NCBI GenBank assembly: GCA_013141055.1
Contig: JABFRS010000002.1
Location: 744,001-808,000 of the forward strand
Origin: Cyclobacteriaceae bacterium
GTDB taxonomy: Bacteria; Bacteroidota; Bacteroidia; Cytophagales; Cyclobacteriaceae
Length of the DNA: 64,000 nt
Direction: 5' to 3'
A program made the position numbers and the translations under genes. The notes under the pieces were generated by a model that had not been told where the DNA came from, did no database searches, and worked only from the letters and a program-made list of their open reading frames with translations. Each line of letters starts with the position of its first letter. Within the stretch, counting starts at the first letter, position 1. Shown here in pieces: positions 58,645-64,000 of this stretch.

Positions 58645-59264
58645 TCACCCTTCCAGATTTTCTTCTTTCCTTTTCGATCATATTGGTGCCAGATACCTAT
58701 GCGCTTTCCATCTTTATAGGAACCTTCATAATCCAGTCTACCAGCTTCGTCATAGAATTTCCAATGACCTTCTTCTATACCTAAATGATAGCTTCCCGAT
58801 TGAAGAAGTATTCCGTTCATAGAAAAGACCTTTGTCTCTCCTTCCGGTAATCCATCCTCATACCTTACAGTTCTACTGATCTTACCGTTATCAAAGAAAT
58901 GTTTCCACGTACCATCGTATTGACTCCGGTTGTACTTTCCTTTCTTTTCAATCCTTCCATTCTCATGGTAGTAAAATGCCGAATCCATCAAACTTCCCGA
59001 TACCCAATTCTCTTTTCCCAAAACACCTCCGCCTGGATAAAAATAAACAACCTCCCCGTTCAATTTGCCCTCTTCATAGTTTTCAACTGCGCTCTGTTTT
59101 CCTGACAAATAAAAAAACTTCCATGCACCCACTCTCAAACCATGTGACATCATTCCTCTGGCGCGGGTTTGACCTGTTGAATAGTATTCTACGGTGTCAG
59201 ATGACTGTCCATAAAGCACATGCGATGTAATTATTGAGAAGATCAGGAAAACATATCGTTTCAT
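58641..59264 (-). CDS. Secreted YwqK-type MORN repeat protein
   Basis: I start at the ATG at 59264; the upstream ATG at 59285 adds seven residues before an otherwise normal signal peptide (MKRYVFLIFSIITSHVLYGQ). The 207-residue protein has about seven repeats of the form G-x-W/G-x-x-F-Y-x-x-G-x-x (GAWKFFYLSGKQSAVENYEEGKLNGEVVYFYPGG, GTWKHFFDNGKISRTVRYEDG, GHWKFYDEAGRLDYEGSYKDG). This is the YwqK/MORN_2 pattern. It is sometimes named toxin-antitoxin, but nothing here supports that. The last codons overlap the Omp85 gene end (58641-58644), in convergent orientation. Confidence 0.85.
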   Translation of the reverse strand: MKRYVFLIFSIITSHVLYGQSSDTVEYYSTGQTRARGMMSHGLRVGAWKFFYLSGKQSAVENYEEGKLNGEVVYFYPGGGVLGKENWVSGSLMDSAFYYHENGRIEKKGKYNRSQYDGTWKHFFDNGKISRTVRYEDGLPEGETKVFSMNGILLQSGSYHLGIEEGHWKFYDEAGRLDYEGSYKDGKRIGIWHQYDRKGKKKIWKGD

Positions 59265-59315
59265 TTTCGGCTGCATTCTTTGCAAAGGTGTAAACTTAAT
59301 TTCAAATCACATGGA

Positions 59316-60131
59316 ATGAAGTATTACTTCCTGATATCATGGTTTGCATTCGCAACCGTTGGTCACGGTCAAAGCGTTAATACTTTGATGGGAGCGCGCT
59401 CAGCCGGAATGGGTTACTCCAGCGCTACTCACAAGGATGATGCAGCTTTATTCAATAATGTCGGAGCACTTGCAGAAATAAAAAACACTTCAGTCTTCTT
59501 TGCCTATGACATGCAGCCTGGATTATTAGGCGCAAATAGAATGGCTGCGGCTTTCTCCCTGCCATTTAAGTTTGGCACAGCAGGTATCGGGATATTCAAG
59601 TTTGGCGATAAAATCTACAGCGAACAAATACTAAGCGCTGGCTTCAGCAATAAATTTGGTATTGCATCCCTTGGAATTAAAGCTAATTACATTCAATACA
59701 ATGCTTCAGGTTTTGGAATTAAGAATGCAGTCAGTATCAATTTTGGAGGAATTGCTCAGATCACAAAGCAAATCCTCGTTGGAGCCTACATTGTTAACAT
59801 TAACCAATCCAGAATATCGGAAGATGAACAACTTCCAACAAAACTTGTAGCTGGGATCGGATTAAAACCCGCAGATGCCTTCTTCATTTCAACAGAAATA
59901 GAAAAAGATCTCGATTACGATGCACGGTGGAAACTCGGTGCGGAATACACAATTCACAAAAAGATATTTGTTCGGACAGGATTTAATCTGAATCCTTCTG
60001 CTGGGTACTTCGGAATCGGATCAAAAGCCAGGAGACTCGTCATCGACTATGCCCTTTCATTTAGCAGAATTCCTGGAAGTACTCATCAGCTTTCGGTAGC
60101 CTATAGAATCGAAACTTCGAACAAGAAATGA
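59316..60131 (+). CDS. PorV/PorQ-like outer-membrane barrel
   Basis: Start at the ATG at 59316, giving a clean signal peptide (MKYYFLISWFAFATVGHGQ, cleaved after about 19). The next part GARSAGMGYSSATHKDDAALFNNVGALAEIKN resembles the PorV/UPF0164 lead, followed by 10-14 beta-strands. In T9SS gliders PorV, PorQ and PorZ act in surface attachment of secreted proteins. The match here is to the barrel class, not to a named component. The frame is open upstream to 59280 but that overlaps the YwqK gene. The stop overlaps the HhH protein start by 4 bases. Confidence 0.75.
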   Translation: MKYYFLISWFAFATVGHGQSVNTLMGARSAGMGYSSATHKDDAALFNNVGALAEIKNTSVFFAYDMQPGLLGANRMAAAFSLPFKFGTAGIGIFKFGDKIYSEQILSAGFSNKFGIASLGIKANYIQYNASGFGIKNAVSINFGGIAQITKQILVGAYIVNINQSRISEDEQLPTKLVAGIGLKPADAFFISTEIEKDLDYDARWKLGAEYTIHKKIFVRTGFNLNPSAGYFGIGSKARRLVIDYALSFSRIPGSTHQLSVAYRIETSNKK

Positions 60132-62181
60132 GAAAGTTGATTTGTATTGCACTCTTTCTGATTCCACAAATCGTGTATTCGCAGGATTACCCAAGAAAGG
60201 ATTTTAATCTTGAAAAATTAACAGATGAGATCTTCCCGATTCAGGATCTAGATCTGAATTATGAAGACCTATATGAAAATCTTGCTCAGCTATTGTCCAA
60301 CCCCATTGATCTTAATAGCATCACGCGTGAGCAATTACAAGGTCTGTTTGTCGTCAATGAAAATGAGATTGATAAATTCCTTTCCTACCGCACCGAGAAT
60401 GGCCCACTACTCTCGGTGTATGAATTACAATCGATCCCTGACTGGAGTAGAGCAACATTCGACAAGATCATCCCGTTTGTCACAGTAATTGATCCTCAAT
60501 CAAAATTAAATTCATCCCTATTTAAAAGAGTCTCTGAAGAGAAGAATAATTATTTAGTCATAAGAATAGAGCGGAGTATAGAAACTAAAAAAGGCTATAA
60601 GTCCGAAACAGATTCTTCACAGCGATATCAAGGATCTCCGGAAAAACTTTATTTAAGGTATCGTGTCTCGCGCTCAAATGATTTCAGCTTCGGATTTACA
60701 GCCGAGAAGGATCCTGGTGAAGTTTTACAATGGCTACCATCACAACAGTATTATGGCCTCGACTATTTATCAATTCACGCACAGGTGATGAACAAAGGGA
60801 AACTAAAAAATCTTATTGTGGGAGATTATCAGACACAATTTGGTCAGGGTTTAATTCTGGGAAGCGCTTTCGGATTTGGGAAAAATTCTGAAACGGTAAC
60901 AACAGTCAGAAGAGGCAATCTTGGATTTCTTCCTTATACTTCCGCCGGAGAAAGTAATTTCTTTCGAGGTGCAAGCGGAAGCTATGCTCTTTCTGAAAAT
61001 TTTACCCTGCATGCATTTTTTTCCAGTACTAAAAAAGACGGAACGATAAATCAGGAAACAGAAGAAGATGTTGTAGTCTCTTCCTTTAATGCTTCAGGCC
61101 TGCACCGAACACCCACCGAAATCCAAAGAAGGCAGAGGATAACAGAAACCGGTAAAGGAATTGTGATTCAATTTAGAACCTCACGAATCGATGCTGGCGC
61201 TATCTTTCATCAGATTGATTTTAGTGAACCCGTCTTAAGAACCACTTTTCCGTATAATCAGTTTGCCTTCAATGGTTCAGTAAATCGCAATGCGGGAATC
61301 TTTGTTAATTTTCATTGGTCAAATTTTACATTCTTTACTGAGGCTGCTCAAACCATAGATCACGGAAACGCAATTACGGCAGGACTACTTGGAAATCTGT
61401 CGAATCAATTGGAGGTTTCTATGCTTTACAGAAATTTTTCAAAAGACTTCTATTCTTTTTACTCTAATGCGTTATCCGAAAGTTCGACACCTCAGAATGA
61501 GGAAGGGTTTTACTGGGGATGGAAATATTCCTTCAATAAAAAATTTACTGCAAGCGGATATATGGACATTTTTCAATTCCCCTGGTTGCGCTATCGAAGC
61601 TACTCTCCTTCTGATGGAAGTGAATGGCTCATTCGCTTTAACTATACTCCTTCAAAAAAAAAGTATTATTATTTATACAGATGAGGGAAGAATCGAAAAT
61701 TCGAAATCTGAGTGATGAGACTACACTTTATTTCAATGATCTTGGCATTAAGCGAAATTATTGGATCAACTGTGATTATGTCGCTCCGCCTTACTTCACT
61801 TTCAAAACAAGAGCGCAATTCAGCACTTTCGAATTTAATGGACATTCAACACAGGGAATGGCTCTGATTCAGGATTTGAATTTCACCTTGAATCGCTGGT
61901 CCCTTGGATTGAGATATGCTCTTTTCGATACTGATGACTACGATAATCGGCTTTATGTCTATGAAAAAAACGTCTGGTTAGCATATTCCTTTCCTGCTTA
62001 CTATGGAGTCGGTGTCAGAAACTACGTTTTGTTACAGTACAGCCTTTCCAAAAACACAGATCTTTGGCTTCGATGGTCGCATATTCGATACATCAATCAG
62101 GCAGAAATAGGCTCTGGAAATGAAACAGTTGCTGGGAATACAGGAAATGATATTAAATTTCAGATTCGGGTGAGATTTTAA
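60128..62181 (+). CDS. Large HhH-domain outer-membrane protein, read by -1 shift or split
   Basis: The first frame (60128-61684) encodes 518 residues with a signal peptide (ending VYSQD, about residue 19) and a helix-hairpin-helix unit, SNPIDLNSITREQLQGLFVV...LSYRTENGPLLSVYELQSIPDW (about 56-99), of ComEA type. A beta-barrel-like region follows. The second frame (61681-62181) continues the barrel to the final RVRF in the -1 frame. At the junction lies A_AAA_AAG (61657-61663) in the correct phase; a -1 slip gives K-V-L-L-F-I-Q and a full 684-residue protein. The same fix could be one missing A in an A9 run. Bacteroidota HhH/barrel proteins of this type are about 650-700 residues, which favours the full-length reading. 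Confidence 0.85.
61657..61663 (+). promoter_or_regulatory. Candidate -1 frameshift heptamer A_AAA_AAG
   Basis: In the zero frame the codons are AAA AAA AAG at 61655-61663, so A_AAA_AAG sits in the dnaX-type phase X_XXY_YYZ. The zero-frame stop is seven codons later (TGA at 61682-61684). No strong downstream hairpin or upstream Shine-Dalgarno-like stimulator is obvious. The A9 run also allows transcriptional slippage. Confidence 0.4.
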
Positions 62182-62198
62182 CCCTTGATAGCTCATAT

Positions 62199-62306
62199 AT
62201 GCACGGAACCTCACATGTGACCCCTGAAGTCGGACTCGTTTTAGCCATCGGACTTGCCCTGTTTATCATTGTTTACAGGCTTATTTTCAGGAAGTCTAAG
62301 AAGTGA
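62199..62306 (+). CDS. Possible 35-residue single-helix membrane protein
   Basis: An intact ATG-to-TGA frame of 35 residues: a short polar N-terminus (MHGTSHVTPEVG), one hydrophobic helix (LVLAIGLALFIIVYRLIF) and a basic end (RKSKK). The positive-inside pattern fits a small membrane protein. No promoter or ribosome site is evident, and at this length random occurrence is possible. It lies 17 bases after the HhH gene. The remaining 120 bases to the next gene hold nothing recognisable. Confidence 0.4.
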   Translation: MHGTSHVTPEVGLVLAIGLALFIIVYRLIFRKSKK

Positions 62307-62428
62307 TTTTAGATTTTACTTAACTCCAGTTTGGACATTTTATCGCTTTGTTTGTAGATTTAACGATCTGATAACGATAGTCTTAACCTATTCCTGCATT
62401 TTTTAGCCTTAATCTACCCAACCGAGCC

Positions 62429-63175
62429 ATGAGAAAAATAAATGTCCTCTTCTTCCTGATCGTTCTGTCACTTCTTCTTCTTTCTGCAGCGTCAATAGCA
62501 TTTTCACAGACCACCAAAAAGACTCTGGAACTAGCCGATTTTAAAAGCATTTATGTCAACTCAAATTATACAGTAATGTTGAAACAGACCAACAAGCAGG
62601 AAGTCGTGGTCGAGGCTCTGACGGAGATTTTTGCAGTCAGTGAGATCAAAGTAGAAAATGGTGTTCTTATGATCAATGTTGAACGTAAAGCTGAAACTCC
62701 TAATAAGAGTCTCTGGGCTAAGATCGACGACATTAAGTTAAATCCTACTATGAAGATCTACGTGAGCATGAAAAATGTAACAGAATTGCAGGTAAACGGG
62801 GCAGGTAAGATCATTTCTGAAAATTCTATCGCATCTGATTTCATAACATTGGGTGTGTCAGGAAGCGGAACGCTGGATGTTGATATCAAAGGAAATACAG
62901 TAAAAGCAGAAGTAAGCGGAAGCGGCAATCTGATTCTGAGAGGCTATGCCACCTCACTCGATGCATCGGTTAGCGGAAGTGGAAGCCTAAAAGGATTTGA
63001 TTGTCCTGTTGAAATGGGCAAAGTAAAACTAAGCGGAAGCGGCTTCGGTGAAGTTAATGTTACTAATAGTCTTGAAGCTTATGTTCACGGAAGTGGAAGC
63101 GTTAAGCACAAGGGAAATACGAAGACACTCACAAAGAAAGTTTACGGAACTGGAACAGTAGAGCGAGTATACTAA
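62429..63175 (+). CDS. Head-GIN domain (DUF2807) secreted protein
   Basis: A 248-residue protein with a signal peptide (about residues 1-26, ending SIAFSQ). The body is a right-handed parallel beta-helix built from repeats with Gly/Ser turns: GVSGSGTLDVDIKGN, EVSGSGNLILRGY, SVSGSGSLKGFDC, KLSGSGFGEVNV and HGSGSVKHKG. This is the DUF2807 or head-GIN pattern, described as putative auto-transporter adhesin. No sorting signal or anchor is seen. Found singly or in tandem in Bacteroidota envelope regions. Function unknown; a periplasmic or surface-scaffold role is inference. Confidence 0.88.
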   Translation: MRKINVLFFLIVLSLLLLSAASIAFSQTTKKTLELADFKSIYVNSNYTVMLKQTNKQEVVVEALTEIFAVSEIKVENGVLMINVERKAETPNKSLWAKIDDIKLNPTMKIYVSMKNVTELQVNGAGKIISENSIASDFITLGVSGSGTLDVDIKGNTVKAEVSGSGNLILRGYATSLDASVSGSGSLKGFDCPVEMGKVKLSGSGFGEVNVTNSLEAYVHGSGSVKHKGNTKTLTKKVYGTGTVERVY

Positions 63176-63256
63176 GCATCGTATTACTTGCCTGCAAATA
63201 TTACCAGACATCATTTATCATTTTAATCAGCGGGAATAATAACCTAACTTCGATGC

Positions 63257-64000
63257 ATGTCTCCATTCATTGCATCGGTTGTTCAGGCTTCGCCAGTCTT
63301 TTTTGACAAACAAAAGACACTTTTAAAAATTGGTGAGCTTATTCATTCGGCTGCCAGCAGCAAACCACAGCTAATTCTCTTTCCAGAAGTTTTTATTCCG
63401 GGATATCCCAGAGGGTTGATCTTTGGCACCTCTGTTGGAGGACGAACTCCTGAAGGCCGGGAACTTTTTCTTCGGTATTGGGAAAATTCAATTGAAGTCC
63501 CCGGAATTGAAACAGATCAGATAGCTAAATGGGCAAAAGAAGTAAAGTCTTACGTCGTTATCGGCGTGACCGAAAAGGACAAAGTAAGTGACACCCTTTA
63601 TTGTTCATTACTTTATTTTTCACCTGAAGGACAGCTAATTCACCGTCATAGAAAAATTAAGCCGACAGCTGCAGAACGAATCATCTGGGGGGAAGGTGAC
63701 GGAACAGATTTAAACGTTCTTGATACTTCTTTAGGTAAGGTCGGAGGCTTGATCTGCTGGGAAAACTATATGCCTCTTGCACGTATGAGCTTGTACCAGC
63801 AAGGAATAGAAATTTATCTCGCTCCTACCGCAGACTGCAGGGATAGTTGGCAAGGTTCACTCACACATATTGCATGCGAGGGAAGATGTTTTGTTTTAGG
63901 TTGCAATCAATACCTATCCAGAGAACATTATCCTGCCGATCTACAAATCTTGTTGGACAAGGACCATCCGTCGTTACCAAGCACAGGCGGCAGTGTTATC
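63257..64000 (+). CDS. Nitrilase, C-terminus beyond the window
   Basis: The frame from ATG 63257 is open to the end of the window (248 codons), so the gene is cut off at the right edge. The catalytic triad of the carbon-nitrogen hydrolase/nitrilase branch is present: Glu in ILFPEVFIPGYP (about 45-56), Lys in HRKIKPTAAER (about 131-141) and Cys in GGLICWENYMPLARMSLY (about 166-183). The C-W-E-N-Y-M-P-L-A-R stretch and CRDSWQGSLTHIACEGRCF are specific to true nitrilases, which convert organic nitriles directly to acid and ammonia. No aldoxime dehydratase or other nitrile-pathway gene is in view. An alternative ATG at 63253 is out of frame. Confidence 0.93.
   Translation, partial: MSPFIASVVQASPVFFDKQKTLLKIGELIHSAASSKPQLILFPEVFIPGYPRGLIFGTSVGGRTPEGRELFLRYWENSIEVPGIETDQIAKWAKEVKSYVVIGVTEKDKVSDTLYCSLLYFSPEGQLIHRHRKIKPTAAERIIWGEGDGTDLNVLDTSLGKVGGLICWENYMPLARMSLYQQGIEIYLAPTADCRDSWQGSLTHIACEGRCFVLGCNQYLSREHYPADLQILLDKDHPSLPSTGGSVI

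Noticed and set aside
58641-59264. Toxin-antitoxin system from the YwqK name
   Set aside because: Only MORN-type repeats and a signal peptide are seen; no toxin partner is adjacent.
54063-64000. Prophage or mobile element
   Set aside because: No integrase, transposase, terminase, capsid or inverted-repeat-bounded element was seen in the window.

Overview
The window comes from a Bacteroidota chromosome, most likely a Cytophagales-type gliding bacterium. The support is a perfect or near-perfect TAnnTTTG promoter element in front of several genes, a fused alpha/beta 2-oxoacid dehydrogenase E1, a secreted FG-GAP protein with a CHU_C-type (type IX secretion) C-terminal domain, many outer-membrane barrels, tandem exbD genes, and Bacteroidota-type families such as IPExxxVDY, DUF2279, head-GIN and PorV-like proteins. 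Base composition is in the low-to-mid 40s percent G+C by eye. Almost everything is chromosomal housekeeping or cell-envelope content. I see no prophage, insertion sequence, CRISPR array or recognisable defence island.

Layout. 1-6.7 kb: the end of tamB, a DUF2279 protein, RNase P RNA with a terminator, an NtrC-like response regulator that lacks a DNA-binding domain, a 37-residue lipoprotein, a LuxE-like protein and a lipoprotein. 6.7-13.2 kb: fused E1 and alanine dehydrogenase (divergent), DUF1801 plus a Crp-like regulator, a 13-copy 11-bp tandem repeat, then NTF2-like and DoxX genes. 13.2-24 kb: small accessory and stress-type genes (VOC, NADAR, AlkD, TauE, ChbG, acyltransferase, LytTR, HAD, outer-membrane barrels, an HsdR-N-like nuclease fold, AMP nucleosidase). 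24-28 kb: an MFS permease, an ExbB-ExbD-ExbD energising complex, tRNA-Ser(GGA) and a short repeat cluster.

28-34.5 kb is a leftward set (polysaccharide deacetylase, MurG-like glycosyltransferase, DgkA, TatD, asparaginase), followed by a SpoIIE phosphatase and a GT2 glycosyltransferase. 34.5-44.5 kb begins with ruvC and continues as a surface-glycan locus: DUF268, GT4, GT11 fucosyltransferase, two FkbM methyltransferases, a Wzx-like flippase and another glycosyltransferase, interrupted by the T9SS FG-GAP protein. 44.6-57 kb is core metabolism and RNA biology: an amidohydrolase, miaA, an MBL hydrolase, an Rqc2/RqcH homologue, pyk, acpP-fabF-rnc, nadE and lgt. 57-64 kb holds an Omp85-like protein, a YwqK/MORN protein, a PorV-like protein, a large HhH outer-membrane protein, a head-GIN protein and the start of a nitrilase that runs off the window.

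Three genes (the MurG-like glycosyltransferase, ruvC and the HhH protein) are each split by an apparent one-base deletion. Two of the sites are A-runs, so homopolymer sequencing error is the leading explanation. The HhH site, however, is a canonical in-phase A_AAA_AAG slippery heptamer placed exactly where a -1 shift would restore the full-length protein, so it deserves a real test. The other features most worth a second look are the CTAG-rich 11-bp repeat array, the response regulator with no HTH and a variant GAFTGA loop, and the amidohydrolase lacking its HxH metal motif.
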